Assembly (NCBI GenBank): GCA_947623955.1
Contig: CANQIP010000002.1
Coordinates: 124,001 to 188,000 of the forward strand
Length of the DNA stretch: 64,000 bases
Source: an uncultured Clostridia bacterium
Lineage (GTDB): Bacteria; Bacillota; Clostridia; UBA1381
Direction: 5' to 3'
How positions within the stretch are numbered: position 1 is the stretch's first letter; each line of letters opens with the position of its first letter. Under the pieces are notes generated by a model, which was not told the DNA's origin, made no database searches, and worked only from the letters and a program-made list of their open reading frames with translations. The translations under genes and the position numbers were made by a program. This document shows, one piece after another, positions 50,272 to 59,450 of this stretch.

Positions 50272-51120
50272 ATGGAAGTTATAGGTGTTCGCTTTAAAAG
50301 CGCCGGAAAAACGTACTATTTCAATCCCGCCGGATTTGACATTAAGACGGGCGACCACGTTATAGTCGAAACGTCGCGCGGTATGGAGTACGGCGACGTC
50401 GTTATGGGCAAACGCGAAATCGGGACGGAGCAGTTCAAAAAGCCCGTCAAGGACGTTATCCGCATAGCGACGGAGGACGATACGGAAAGGTACAAATACA
50501 ACAAGGAATTCGAGAAAGAGGCGTACAAAATCTGTCTCGAAAAAATCGCCGACCACAAGCTTGAAATGAAACTCGTCGAGGTCGAGTACACGTTTGACGG
50601 AAGTAAAATTCTGTTCTACTTCACCGCCGACGGAAGAATAGATTTCCGCGAGCTTGTCAAGGATCTGGCAATGGTTTTCCGCACGAGAATAGAACTGCGT
50701 CAGATAGGCGTGAGAGACGAGGCGAAAACGCTCGGCTCAATCGGAGTGTGCGGCAGAAGTTTATGCTGCAGCAAATTTCTGGAGGAATTCGTGCCGGTTT
50801 CCATTAAAATGGCGAAGGAGCAGGGATTGTCGCTTAACCCGTCAAAAATATCGGGCGCGTGCGGCAGACTTATGTGCTGTCTCAAATACGAGCAGGACAC
50901 GTATGAGGAACTGTTAAAGGTCACGCCGAAACAGGGCGCGGCTGTTTCCACACCGTCCGGCAACGGCACGGTCGAATTCGTCAGCCTTTTAAAAGGGCTT
51001 GTAAAGGTAAAGCTTGAGGACGAGCATGAAAAGACGTTAAAAGAGTTCGATGTATCGGATGTAAAGCCCCTGAAACGCGGTAAAAACAACGACGCGGCGA
51101 AGGAAGATAGGGCTAACTAA
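50272..51120 (+). CDS. ricT: RicT/YaaT family (PSP1 domain) protein
   Basis: A 282-residue protein. PSP1 core: IGVRFKSAGKTYYFNPAGFD, VIVETSRGMEYGDVV, and the Cys motifs SIGVCGRSLCCSKFL and GACGRLMCCLKYEQDTYEEL. In B. subtilis RicT works with RicA and RicF in RNA maturation by RNase Y and in sporulation entry, and carries iron-sulfur clusters through such Cys. Normally located near holB and tmk; a methylase (53803) and rsmI (54539), which belong to the same usual cluster, follow a few genes later. Confidence 0.93.
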   Translation: MEVIGVRFKSAGKTYYFNPAGFDIKTGDHVIVETSRGMEYGDVVMGKREIGTEQFKKPVKDVIRIATEDDTERYKYNKEFEKEAYKICLEKIADHKLEMKLVEVEYTFDGSKILFYFTADGRIDFRELVKDLAMVFRTRIELRQIGVRDEAKTLGSIGVCGRSLCCSKFLEEFVPVSIKMAKEQGLSLNPSKISGACGRLMCCLKYEQDTYEELLKVTPKQGAAVSTPSGNGTVEFVSLLKGLVKVKLEDEHEKTLKEFDVSDVKPLKRGKNNDAAKEDRAN

Positions 51121-51127
51121 AGTTGTC

Positions 51128-51156
51128 TTGAAATAAACACTGTTTTGTGTTAAAGT
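51128..51156 (+). promoter_or_regulatory. Promoter of the ferredoxin gene
   Basis: TTGAAA (51128-51133) and TAAAGT (51151-51156), 17-base spacer, 41 bases before the ATG. Confidence 0.55.
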
Positions 51157-51197
51157 AGTAATAGCTGAAATAGTTATATCATGAGGAGGTGTGTCAA

Positions 51198-51368
51198 ATG
51201 GCTTATGCAATTTCAGAGGAATGCATCATGTGCGGCGCGTGCGCGGCTGAATGCCCCGTAAGCGCGATTTCCGAGGGTGATACTCAGTACACAATCGACG
51301 CCGATACATGTATAGAATGCGGCGCGTGCGCGGGTGTATGCCCCGTCGGCGCTCCGGCACAGGCATAA
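51198..51368 (+). CDS. 2[4Fe-4S] ferredoxin
   Basis: A 56-residue clostridial-type ferredoxin. Two cluster motifs are complete: ECIMCGACAAECPVSAI and TCIECGACAGVCPVGAP, eight Cys in all. Electron carrier for hydrogenase or pyruvate oxidoreductase reactions. The ATG follows GAGGAGGTGTG. Own promoter and terminator, so probably highly expressed. Confidence 0.96.
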   Translation: MAYAISEECIMCGACAAECPVSAISEGDTQYTIDADTCIECGACAGVCPVGAPAQA

Positions 51369-51383
51369 TACATACGGAAGGCT

Positions 51384-51415
51384 AAAGGCGTTGTTTTGCT
51401 GCAACGCCTTTTTTC
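51384..51415 (+). terminator. Intrinsic terminator of the ferredoxin gene
   Basis: AAAGGCGTTG (51384-51393) pairs with CAACGCCTTT (51402-51411), followed by T. Confidence 0.9.
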
Positions 51416-51440
51416 GTTATATATTTTTAGGAGACTTAAC

Positions 51441-52253
51441 ATGATTATAGATTTTCACACACATATTTTCCCCGATAAAATAGCGGCGCGGGCGGTGGCG
51501 TCGCTCGAAAGCAACATACACAACCGTTTCCGCGACGACGTCCGCGCCGTTATTCCCGCGACGCTTGCGGCGCTTAAAGAGTCAATGGCGGAAAACAATA
51601 TAGATTACTCGGTCGTGATGCCCATCGCGACAAATACGCACCAGTCGGCGAGCATAAACAGTTTCGCAAAAATCGTGAACGAGACGGACGGGCTGTTTTC
51701 GTTCGGCAGTCTGCATCCCGAACAGGAGGATTGGGAGAGCGTTCTGTACGATATAAAGGAAAAGGGACTTAAAGGTATAAAGCTGCACCCCGAGTATCAG
51801 AAATTTTACGTTGACAGTCCGGAGGCTTTAAGGATATTTAAAAAGTGCGAGGAGCTTGACCTTATCGTGCTGCTCCACGCAGGGAAGGATCACGGCACGG
51901 ATCCGCCCGTACACTGCGAGCCGGAAAGGCTGCGCCGCGCTCTTGATTATGTCGGCGGTGAAAAAATCGTCGCCGGGCATCTGGGCGGCTGGGACATGTG
52001 GGACGACGTTGAAAAGTACCTCGTCGGCACGCCCGTTTACTTAGACACTGCGTTTACCGTAGATTTTATTGACAAAGAACAGCTTACGCGTATTATCAAA
52101 AACCACGGCAGTGAAAAAATACTTTACGCGACCGACTCGCCGTGGGAAAAACAGTCGCACGCGGCGGAGTATATTAAAACGCTCGGACTCGGCGCGGAAG
52201 AAATTGACAACATTTTTTACAAAAATGCTCAAAAACTTCTTAATTTGTATTGA
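51441..52253 (+). CDS. Metal-dependent amidohydrolase (TIM barrel, COG2159 type)
   Basis: A 270-residue protein: metal ligands in MIIDFHTHIFPDK, KGIKLHPEYQKFYV, VLLHAGKDHG, VAGHLGGWDMWD and the late Asp in ILYATDSPWEKQS. This pattern belongs to the decarboxylase/hydrolase branch of the amidohydrolase superfamily. Substrate unknown. TAGGAG lies eight bases before the ATG at 51441. It runs into the mreB-like promoter at its stop. Confidence 0.85.
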   Translation: MIIDFHTHIFPDKIAARAVASLESNIHNRFRDDVRAVIPATLAALKESMAENNIDYSVVMPIATNTHQSASINSFAKIVNETDGLFSFGSLHPEQEDWESVLYDIKEKGLKGIKLHPEYQKFYVDSPEALRIFKKCEELDLIVLLHAGKDHGTDPPVHCEPERLRRALDYVGGEKIVAGHLGGWDMWDDVEKYLVGTPVYLDTAFTVDFIDKEQLTRIIKNHGSEKILYATDSPWEKQSHAAEYIKTLGLGAEEIDNIFYKNAQKLLNLY

Positions 52254-52254
52254 G

Positions 52255-52283
52255 TTGACGGGAATAATAATGTATAATATATT
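52255..52283 (+). promoter_or_regulatory. Promoter of the MreB-like gene
   Basis: TTGACG (52255-52260) and TATATT (52278-52283), 17-base spacer, 28 bases before the ATG. Confidence 0.6.
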
Positions 52284-52311
52284 TACAAACATATGATTTG
52301 GGAGTAAATTT

Positions 52312-53337
52312 ATGTTCGATAATGATATAAGTATAGACCTCGGAACGGCAACGATGCTTGTTTACATCAAAAACAAGGGCATTGTGCTGCGCGAGCCTAC
52401 CGTTATAGCCGTGAACACCAGGACAAACGAGGTGTGCGCGGTCGGCAAGGACGCGCTCAAAATGCTCGGAAGAACACCGCCGCACATTCAGGCGGTAAGA
52501 CCGCTTATTGACGGCGTTATATCGAACCTCACGCTTACCGAGGAAATGATTAAGTATTTCTTTAAAAAAATTCTGGCGCGGACGCTCGGTCATCCGCGTA
52601 TTATGATGTGCGTTCCGAGCGGCGTCACGGACGTTGAGCAAAGAGCCGTTATCGACGCGGCGCGGGAAATGGGCGCGAAGGATATATATATTATCGAAGA
52701 GCCTGTCGCGGCGGCTCTCGGCGCGGGGTTTGACATATCGCGTCCGCGCGGAACGATGGTCGTTGACATAGGCGGCGGCACAACCGATATAGCCGTGCTT
52801 TCGCTCGGAGGCATTGTCGCGTCGCGCTCGCTCAAAATCGCGGGCGACGAGTTTAACGACGCGATCATACGCTATATGCGCAAGGAAAAAAATATGCTCA
52901 TAGGGCCGCGCACGGCTGAAAGGATAAAGCTTGAAGTGGGCGGCGTTATACCGCGCGGCAAGGAGCTTTACTGCGAGGTCAAGGGTATAAGCGTCGTTTC
53001 GGGACTGCCGAGGTCGGTCACAATATCGTCGGACGAGCTGTGCGGCGCGTTTGACGATTTCGTGCATAACATCACGGAGCGTGTGCGCGAGGTGCTGGAG
53101 GAAACGCCTCCGGAGCTGCACGGCGATATTATACAGGACGGTATTATTATGACGGGCGGCGGGTCGCTCATATACGGTCTCGACAAGCGTATAAGCGACG
53201 CCACGGGCGTTAGGGCTGTGCTTGCGGACAATATAGTGGACTGTGTCGCGCTCGGCGCGGGCAGGGCGCTCGAAAGCATAGATACCGTTAAAGACCCGAC
53301 GCATATATTCCATAAAAAGGCGTATATAAGAGATTAG
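52312..53337 (+). CDS. mreB: MreB/Mbl family bacterial actin
   Basis: A 341-residue actin-fold protein: phosphate 1 ISIDLGTATMLVYIKNKGIV, phosphate 2 MVVDIGGGTTDIAVLSLGGI, IIEEPVAAALGAG and adenosine GIIMTGGGSLIYGLDKRI. Polymerises under the membrane and guides wall synthesis. It is outside a mreBCD cluster, as the Mbl or MreBH paralogues often are, so paralogue identity is uncertain. Confidence 0.93.
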   Translation: MFDNDISIDLGTATMLVYIKNKGIVLREPTVIAVNTRTNEVCAVGKDALKMLGRTPPHIQAVRPLIDGVISNLTLTEEMIKYFFKKILARTLGHPRIMMCVPSGVTDVEQRAVIDAAREMGAKDIYIIEEPVAAALGAGFDISRPRGTMVVDIGGGTTDIAVLSLGGIVASRSLKIAGDEFNDAIIRYMRKEKNMLIGPRTAERIKLEVGGVIPRGKELYCEVKGISVVSGLPRSVTISSDELCGAFDDFVHNITERVREVLEETPPELHGDIIQDGIIMTGGGSLIYGLDKRISDATGVRAVLADNIVDCVALGAGRALESIDTVKDPTHIFHKKAYIRD

Positions 53338-53357
53338 TACGAAGGAAGGACAAGACT

Positions 53358-53810
53358 ATGGAAAACATTGTACTCACAAACGTGGATATTCAGAAAATAC
53401 TCCCCCACCGCTACCCGTTTCTGCTCGTTGACGCGATAACGGAGTTTGAGGAGGGCAAGAGCATAACGGGTATTAAAAACGTGACGGCGAACGAGCCGCA
53501 GTTTACGGGTCACTTCCCCGGCAACCCTATCATGCCCGGCGTGCTTATAACCGAGGCTCTCGCGCAGGTTGGCGCGGTAATGCTGCTCTCGATGCCGGAA
53601 AACAAGGGTAAGCTCGGCGTTTTCACCGGCATAAATAACTTCAAGTTCCGCCGTCAGGTAGTACCCGGCGACACGCTCGTGCTGCACGCCGACCTCGTGA
53701 CGTACCGCCACGGTATGGGTAAGGCGGAGGTTAAGGCTACGGTTGACGGCAAGCTTGCCGCGGGCGGTGAGATAAGCTTTGCGGTAGTTGATAACGCGGC
53801 AAATGCTTAA
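53358..53810 (+). CDS. fabZ: 3-hydroxyacyl-ACP dehydratase FabZ
   Basis: A 150-residue hot-dog fold enzyme: KILPHRYPFLLVDAI, FTGHFPGNPIMPGVLITEAL with catalytic His and Glu. It dehydrates hydroxyacyl-ACP in fatty acid synthesis. Other fab genes are absent. GGAAGGA precedes the ATG; the methylase gene starts within its last codons. Confidence 0.96.
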   Translation: MENIVLTNVDIQKILPHRYPFLLVDAITEFEEGKSITGIKNVTANEPQFTGHFPGNPIMPGVLITEALAQVGAVMLLSMPENKGKLGVFTGINNFKFRRQVVPGDTLVLHADLVTYRHGMGKAEVKATVDGKLAAGGEISFAVVDNAANA

Positions 53811-54534
53811 AGCGGACGAAATTTTGGACGATTTGCAGAACGGATATTTCATTATTCAGAAAAAAAACGGTTTCAAATTCGGTGTTGACGCCGTTTTATT
53901 ATCCGATTTCGCAAAGGACGCGCGCTCGAAACGGACGCTCGACCTATGCACCGGTACGGGTATAGTGCCTGTTCTGCTCGCGGCAAAGACCGATACGCCG
54001 CGTATAGACGCGCTCGAAATTCAGGAGGATATGGCTGACACGGCACGGCGCGGCGTCGAGTACAACAAACTCGGTGACCGCGTAACCGTAACGCGCGGCG
54101 ACTTAAAGGACGCGGTAACGATTTACGGCGGCGGCAGTTTTGACACAGTAACGTGCAATCCGCCGTACATGAAACGCGGCGCGGGGCTTTTGGGCGAGGC
54201 CGACGCGAAAACAATAGCGCGGCACGAGATTTTATGCACGCTCGATGACGTTGTAAGGGTAAGCGCAAAGCTGCTCATCTCGAAGGGCAGATTTTTTATG
54301 ATACACCGTCCGTCGCGGCTTACGGATATTTTGTGCTGTATGCGCGGATATAAGTTAGAGCCGAAAAGGCTGCGGCTCGTGTGTCCGTCGGAGGGCAAAC
54401 CGCCGAACCTTGTGCTTGTCGAGGGTATGAAGGACGGCGGCGGAGAATTAAAGGTTTTGCCGCCGCTTGTCGTGCATAACGCGGACGGTTCGTACACGGA
54501 CGAAATTGACATTATCTACGGAAGGACAAAGTGA
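53803..54534 (+). CDS. tRNA1(Val) A37 N6-methyltransferase-like protein (TrmN6/YabB family)
   Basis: A 243-residue methyltransferase: GFKFGVDAVLLSDFA, SAM loop LDLCTGTGIVPVLLA, the amino-methylase motif TVTCNPPYMKRG and a late KPPNLVLVEGMKDG. Its usual position is just before rsmI, as here. The ATG at 53803 overlaps the end of fabZ; there is only a weak ribosome site, so coupling is likely. Confidence 0.88.
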   Translation: MLKADEILDDLQNGYFIIQKKNGFKFGVDAVLLSDFAKDARSKRTLDLCTGTGIVPVLLAAKTDTPRIDALEIQEDMADTARRGVEYNKLGDRVTVTRGDLKDAVTIYGGGSFDTVTCNPPYMKRGAGLLGEADAKTIARHEILCTLDDVVRVSAKLLISKGRFFMIHRPSRLTDILCCMRGYKLEPKRLRLVCPSEGKPPNLVLVEGMKDGGGELKVLPPLVVHNADGSYTDEIDIIYGRTK

Positions 54535-54538
54535 AAAT

Positions 54539-55381
54539 ATGAGTGGAAAACTGTACTTATGCGCCACGCCCATAGGCAACCTCGGCGACGTGTCGGCGCG
54601 GTGTCTCGAGGCGCTCTCGTCGGCTGACCTCATAGCCGCCGAGGATACGCGCAGGACGCTGCAGCTTTTAAATCATTTCGGCATTACAAAACCACTCACA
54701 AGCTATCACGAGCACAACAAGCGCGATAAGGGCGGCTATATAATATCACTCTTAAAGGACGGTAAAAATGTCGCGCTCGTGTCGGACGCGGGTACTCCGG
54801 CTATCTCCGACCCGGGCGAGGATATGGTAAAGCTGTGCATCGAGAACGGCATAGAGGTTACGTCCATACCGGGACCCGTCGCGGCTGTAAACGCGCTTAT
54901 ACTGTCTGGACTTAACGCGTCGCGGTTCGCGTTCGAGGGGTTTTTGTCGGTGAATAAGCGTCACAGGCGCGAGCATCTCGAAAGCATAAAAAACGACACG
55001 CGCACGCTTATATTTTACGAGGCGCCGCACAAGCTCAAAAACACGATAGCCGATATGCAGTCGGCGTTCGGCGGTAATAGACGTATCGCGCTCGCGAGGG
55101 AGCTTACTAAAATACACGAGGAAGTTATGCGCTGCACGCTCGACGAGGCGGCGGCGTACTATGAGGAAAACGCGCCGCGCGGCGAGTATGTCATAGTCGT
55201 CGAGGGTGCGGCTGCGGAAAAAATCGAAACGGCAAACGAATGGAACAGCATATCCGTAAAGGAGCATGTGGAAAAATACATCGGCGAAGGGCTTACGGTA
55301 AAGGACGCGGTCAAAGCTGCCGCCGTCGACCGAAATGTTCCGAAACGCGAAGTGTACAACGAGTATCACAAGGAGGACTGA
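54539..55381 (+). CDS. rsmI: 16S rRNA (cytidine-1402 2'-O)-methyltransferase RsmI
   Basis: A 280-residue tetrapyrrole-methylase fold protein: LYLCATPIGNLGDVSARCLE, IAAEDTRRTLQLLNHFGI, SDAGTPAISDPGE, SIPGPVAAVNALILSGL, FEGFL. Modifies the ribosomal P site. Starts four bases after the methylase gene. Confidence 0.95.
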   Translation: MSGKLYLCATPIGNLGDVSARCLEALSSADLIAAEDTRRTLQLLNHFGITKPLTSYHEHNKRDKGGYIISLLKDGKNVALVSDAGTPAISDPGEDMVKLCIENGIEVTSIPGPVAAVNALILSGLNASRFAFEGFLSVNKRHRREHLESIKNDTRTLIFYEAPHKLKNTIADMQSAFGGNRRIALARELTKIHEEVMRCTLDEAAAYYEENAPRGEYVIVVEGAAAEKIETANEWNSISVKEHVEKYIGEGLTVKDAVKAAAVDRNVPKREVYNEYHKED

Positions 55382-55382
55382 A

Positions 55383-55673
55383 ATGAAAAAAAGCACCAAA
55401 GCATTTTTAATCAGCGCCGCCGCCGCGGGAATATACAGCGCGGTGAACGGCAGAGGTCCTTTTAACAAATTGCGTTTCCGTGAGCAGCACGAGCATATAG
55501 CGAATTACGTCGAGACGCATTACCCCGGCGCTTTTTACGCGCCGATTTCAGCCACCGAAAAAGGCTGGGTCACGGTCATACGCCGCGCCGGTATGCCGAA
55601 AATCATACTGTACGTGACGTGCGACCTGAACGGCAACTATATTTTCTCGGAGTCGGCTGTGGCGGAACGGTAA
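55383..55673 (+). CDS. Small conserved-looking protein of unknown function
   Basis: A 96-residue protein with GGAGG six bases before the ATG. A hydrophobic N-terminus (residues 7-20, AFLISAAAAGIYSAV) may be a signal or anchor. The body is EHIANYVETHYPGAFYAPIS, WVTVIRRAGMPKIILYVTCD, with a mixed alpha/beta pattern. Not recognised. It begins one base after rsmI and is translated with it. Confidence 0.7.
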   Translation: MKKSTKAFLISAAAAGIYSAVNGRGPFNKLRFREQHEHIANYVETHYPGAFYAPISATEKGWVTVIRRAGMPKIILYVTCDLNGNYIFSESAVAER

Positions 55674-55722
55674 CCGTTTACCCCCTTGCGGCATAGTATA
55701 TGTCAAGAAGGAGGTAATAATT

Positions 55723-55884
55723 ATGTGTTTATTCGGTAATAACAGCGACAACTCATGGGTTTGGATTATCGTCATAGTCGTTTTGGTTCTTCTCTTTACG
55801 GACGGTAACGTATTGGGCAGTAACAGCTGCGGCAATAACTGCGGCTGCGGCTGTGAGAACCAGAACAATGATTGCTGCTGCTGA
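55723..55884 (+). CDS. 53-residue Cys-rich membrane peptide
   Basis: ATG at 55723 with AGAAGGAGGTAA nine bases upstream. Sequence MCLFGNNSDNSWVW, a hydrophobic helix at 13-26 (VWIIVIVVLVLLFT), then an Asn/Cys/Gly-rich tail (CGNNCGCGCENQNNDCCC), nine Cys in total. Similar small Asn- and Cys-rich single-span proteins occur in spore-forming Clostridia and Bacilli. Followed by a strong terminator. Function unknown. Confidence 0.65.
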   Translation: MCLFGNNSDNSWVWIIVIVVLVLLFTDGNVLGSNSCGNNCGCGCENQNNDCCC

Positions 55885-55898
55885 CGCATAAGAAGAAA

Positions 55899-55930
55899 TC
55901 CCGAAGGGCAGTCCTTCGGGAATTTTTTTA
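55899..55930 (+). terminator. Intrinsic terminator after the Cys-rich peptide
   Basis: TCCCGAAGG (55899-55907) pairs with CCTTCGGGA (55913-55921), then seven T. Lies against the convergent stop of nfo. Confidence 0.9.
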
Positions 55931-56764
55931 TTGTTCTTTATAAGCGTCCTTAAGCATTTTTATTTCCTTCGCGTAGCCGTCAAGCTCGTTCGGCGTTTCG
56001 AGAAATACGGGTATGCCCTGAAGTTTCGGGTGGTTTATGATTTTAACCATTGTGTCAAAACCTATGCTGCCCTCGCCTATCTTTTCGTGCCTGTCCTTAT
56101 GGCTCTCGAACGGGTTTTTACTGTCGTTCATGTGTATAGCCCTCAGGCGGTCAAGACCTATCACGCGGTCAAACTCGTCAAGCACGCCGTCAAGGTCGTT
56201 TACAATGTCGTAACCGCCGTCGTAGATGTGGCACGTGTCAAGGCACACGCCGAGCTTTTCATTAAGCTTTACACCGTCGATTATCGCGCGGAGCTCCTCA
56301 AATTTACCGCCTACCTCGCTGCCCTTGCCCGCCATCGTTTCGAGCAGCACCGTCGTGGTCATGTTGGGCGTTAGGCACTCGTTAAGCTGGTTTATTATAA
56401 GCTCTATGCCAACCTTTGTTCCCTGTCCGACGTGGCTGCCGGGGTGGAAGTTGTAAAGCTGGTTGGGCGTGTATTCCATACGCGCAAGGTCGTCCTTCAT
56501 TGTGCGGAGCGCGAAATCACGCGTTTCCTCCTTCGCGCTGCACGCGTTTAACGTGTACGGCGCGTGAGCGAGGATATATTTCCAGTTCCTTTCCTTCATA
56601 AACGCGAGGAACGCTTTTACGTCCTCCCCGTCAATCGCTTTCGCGCTGCCGCCTCTGGGGTTGCGTGTGAAAAACTGAAATGTGTTCGCGCCGATACCGT
56701 CAGCCTCTTTTCCCATGTGCATATATCCCTTCGACGCGGATAAGTGACAACCAATGTACAGCAT
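55928..56764 (-). CDS. nfo: Endonuclease IV (AP endonuclease)
   Basis: A 278-residue TIM barrel: [55 protein letters not shown], and [20 protein letters not shown]. The zinc-binding His, Glu and Asp residues are all present. It cuts at abasic sites. GGGGA precedes the ATG. Followed upstream by the ASKHA gene 12 bases away. Confidence 0.95.
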   Translation of the reverse strand: MLYIGCHLSASKGYMHMGKEADGIGANTFQFFTRNPRGGSAKAIDGEDVKAFLAFMKERNWKYILAHAPYTLNACSAKEETRDFALRTMKDDLARMEYTPNQLYNFHPGSHVGQGTKVGIELIINQLNECLTPNMTTTVLLETMAGKGSEVGGKFEELRAIIDGVKLNEKLGVCLDTCHIYDGGYDIVNDLDGVLDEFDRVIGLDRLRAIHMNDSKNPFESHKDRHEKIGEGSIGFDTMVKIINHPKLQGIPVFLETPNELDGYAKEIKMLKDAYKEQ

Positions 56765-56776
56765 AAAAATCTCCCC

Positions 56777-58570
56777 TTAAAAATTCATATATTTAATGTA
56801 AAGCCCGTTAAATTCATCGTCCAAAGCAAGCGGCAAATCGGACGACACGCTTTGTATGCGTTTTATCCTGTCCTCGCCGTCGGCGCGGGCGGTCATTTTC
56901 ACGCAGCCGCCGAGCGAGCTGTTACCCACCGATACCGCCCTATCCGCAAGCTCCGGCGGCAGCAGACCGATATTGCACGCCTTTTTTACCGACAGACCGT
57001 AGCCGAAACCGCCCGCGATGTAGACCGTGCCTATATCGTCATATTCCGCGCCGTAAGCGCGCATAAGGCACTCTATTCCGGCTCGCACCGCGCCCTTAGC
57101 GGTCTGAACCTGTCGTATGTCGTTTTGCGTGAACGTTATCTTGTCCGTCACAGGAAAGCCCGACGCGAAATATTTACCGCACAGCTTACCCGTATCGTCT
57201 ATAACGCCGCTGTCCTTCATTTCCGACACAAGCTCGATTATACCCGTGCCGCATATACCTATGGGCGGCTTGCCGCCTATCGTGGTAAAGCGCGACGGGT
57301 TTAGCTGTGCCGAGCATATCGCGCCGTCTACGCTGCCCGTGCCGCAGGAAATAAGCCCGCCCTCAAACGCCGGACCTGCGGCTGTTGACGCGGCGAGCAT
57401 TTTATCCTTATTCCCTATCACCGTTTCACCGTTCGTTCCGAGGTCTATGAAAAGATTGACCCTGTCCGACAAATCAAAATCGCACATATACAGTCCGCTT
57501 GTAATATCGCCGCCCACAAACGCCGAAATGCCGCCGAATATGAGCGTCGGAACGGGCGCGCACTGCGACGCGGTAATCTTGTCGAACGTCGTTTTTATCG
57601 TGTCGGTGCGGGCGGTAAACGGGTACTGTCCAAGCGGTGCGCAGTCGTATTCCATGAGCAGGTGTACCATCGCCGTGTTCGCGGCTATTACCGCTCTGTC
57701 GGGCGTTTTGCCTTGCGTCACCTCGTTATATCCGTTTATCAGCGCGTATCGTATGTCGGACGCAAGCTCCGCGCCCCTACCTCTGTTTGCCGCCTCGATA
57801 CGCGAAATCACGTCGTGTCCGAACCGCCGCTGCGGATTTATGACCTTATGCGACGCGGTTACTTTTCCGTTTTCTATATATTCAAAAACAACCGTTGTAG
57901 TGCCTATGTCTATACATACCGCCGAGCCTTCCGCGTTTTCGGGCGCGTAACTGTAGCCCGACAAAATCGAAAATTCGCCTTTATACTCGGTTTTACGCAT
58001 CGGGCAGTCCTTCGCGGCGCATTTCGAGCAGTCGTGCTGCGCGTTGAAAACCGCGCGGTCATCGGTAAGCTCCAGCGCGTAAGCCATACTTTTTACTGGA
58101 TTTAACATGAACGCGTCTGTCACCGTGACGCGGCTCGTGCCGATTTTCGATATGATAACGGTCTGCTCCGAAAGCGGAAAGTCGTCGGGGGCGGCAAGAC
58201 GTTTGCCGACACCGACATTCATCACGGCGCACTCGCGTTTAAGCCTTTCCGTAAGCAGCGCGTCAATTTCAAAAAGGTACGCGTCAGCCATAGCGTCCGC
58301 GACAAGACCCTTCACCGCCTCGCCCTCGGCGAAAAGACGGTCTGTAAGCTTGCTTACGCCGTCGCCGAGCGTGAGCAGGCAGTATATTTTGTCGTTTTCC
58401 CTTACCGCCGCGGCGTACGGCTCGGATGCAGCCGCAAACTCGTCTTTAAGCTCATCGAAACAGCGCGACGCCGTATTGCGCGCCGCGCCGCTTTCTCCGC
58501 AGCCTACGGCGCGGAGTATGTCGTCCTTATTCAGTTTTACGGCAAAGTCCTCAATTTCAGTTCTGTCCAT
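56777..58570 (-). CDS. ASKHA/DUF4445 activator of corrinoid proteins with MetH-activation-like N-terminus
   Basis: A 597-residue protein. Residues about 1-165 look like the vitamin B12-dependent methionine synthase activation region (DILRAVGCGESG, GVSKLTDRLFAEGEAVKGLV, NVGVGKRLAAPDDFPLSEQT). A Cys cluster follows (DCSKCAAKDCPMR). From residue about 215 it is the ASKHA ATPase of RACo-type reductive activators: VCIDIGTTTVVFEYI, FIDLGTNGETVIGN, STAAGPAFEGG and FVIAGGFG-like YIAGGFGYGL. RACo proteins normally carry a 2Fe-2S ferredoxin domain at the N-terminus; it is missing here. Probably reactivates an oxidised cobalt methyltransferase with ATP. Located between nfo and a deacetylase, no methyltransferase nearby. 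Confidence 0.82.
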   Translation of the reverse strand: MDRTEIEDFAVKLNKDDILRAVGCGESGAARNTASRCFDELKDEFAAASEPYAAAVRENDKIYCLLTLGDGVSKLTDRLFAEGEAVKGLVADAMADAYLFEIDALLTERLKRECAVMNVGVGKRLAAPDDFPLSEQTVIISKIGTSRVTVTDAFMLNPVKSMAYALELTDDRAVFNAQHDCSKCAAKDCPMRKTEYKGEFSILSGYSYAPENAEGSAVCIDIGTTTVVFEYIENGKVTASHKVINPQRRFGHDVISRIEAANRGRGAELASDIRYALINGYNEVTQGKTPDRAVIAANTAMVHLLMEYDCAPLGQYPFTARTDTIKTTFDKITASQCAPVPTLIFGGISAFVGGDITSGLYMCDFDLSDRVNLFIDLGTNGETVIGNKDKMLAASTAAGPAFEGGLISCGTGSVDGAICSAQLNPSRFTTIGGKPPIGICGTGIIELVSEMKDSGVIDDTGKLCGKYFASGFPVTDKITFTQNDIRQVQTAKGAVRAGIECLMRAYGAEYDDIGTVYIAGGFGYGLSVKKACNIGLLPPELADRAVSVGNSSLGGCVKMTARADGEDRIKRIQSVSSDLPLALDDEFNGLYIKYMNF

Positions 58571-58584
58571 AAATTCACCGTTCT

Positions 58585-59358
58585 TTAGAAAAACTTGTTC
58601 GCCCTGTCAAACACCCACTGAGTTGACGCGGAGCTTTCACGGTTCATACGTTTAAGCGGCACGGATGTGTCGCCCGTGAAATAGTTTACGCCGTAGGTCG
58701 TTCCGAAGGAAATCTTGTAGCCGAGCATCCTTTTTACGGACGAGTCGAGGAAACTCGTGTAGTAGCCGTAGGGCCATGATATGCTCGTCACGTCGTAGCC
58801 GGTAATACTCTTTATAAACGCTCCGTTGCGGCTCACGTCCTCAATAACGTCGTACATGGTATACGGGTCGTTATATATGTCGTAAAGCAGCGACACGGGC
58901 GTGTGATGTATCGCGTCTGTGTGATTGCCCATTTCAACAAGACCGCTGTGCGCCATTTCAAAAATCTGGTCGCGGTTTAGGTAGCCGTAACGGTCTATGT
59001 ACGAGCCTATAAGGAACATCGTCGCTTTGGCGTTGCACCTCTTTAATATGGGGAATACCTCCGTGTAGAAGTTGTCGTAGCCGTCGTCAAATGTGAGCAG
59101 CAGCACTTTTCTGTTATTTATATTGGCAAGGTTCTCCGTTGCAAGTTCGCTTGCGGTCATGGGTATGTAGCCGCAGTCCATAAAGTACTTTATATCGCTT
59201 TCAAGCTGCTCGGGCGAAACCGTGTAGTCGCCGAGACGTTCCGTGTCCTCGGTAACGCTGTGGTACATAAGCGTCACCACATTCGCCGCAGCGGAAACCG
59301 ACACCGTTCCCAATACAAGAACCGCGCAGAACACCGCTATAGCAAATATTTTCTTCAA
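58585..59358 (-). CDS. Secreted or membrane-anchored polysaccharide deacetylase
   Basis: A 257-residue protein: N-terminal hydrophobic segment (KKIFAIAVFCAVLVLGTVSV) as signal or anchor, then NodB domain with TLMYHSVTED, LLTFDDGYDNFYTEVFPIL (catalytic Asp and metal Asp), MGNHTDAIHH (metal His) and SISWPYGYYTS. Removes acetyl groups from wall sugars. The start is a TTG at 59358, eight bases after GGAGG; longer frames begin inside the site. Confidence 0.87.
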   Translation of the reverse strand: MKKIFAIAVFCAVLVLGTVSVSAAANVVTLMYHSVTEDTERLGDYTVSPEQLESDIKYFMDCGYIPMTASELATENLANINNRKVLLLTFDDGYDNFYTEVFPILKRCNAKATMFLIGSYIDRYGYLNRDQIFEMAHSGLVEMGNHTDAIHHTPVSLLYDIYNDPYTMYDVIEDVSRNGAFIKSITGYDVTSISWPYGYYTSFLDSSVKRMLGYKISFGTTYGVNYFTGDTSVPLKRMNRESSASTQWVFDRANKFF

Positions 59359-59450
59359 CCTGTCCACCTCCAACAACGATATTCTACCATATTTCGCGCC
59401 GATATGTCAAGCGCGGCGCACAGTGCGCGTATCGCGTACGGAGCAGGATT

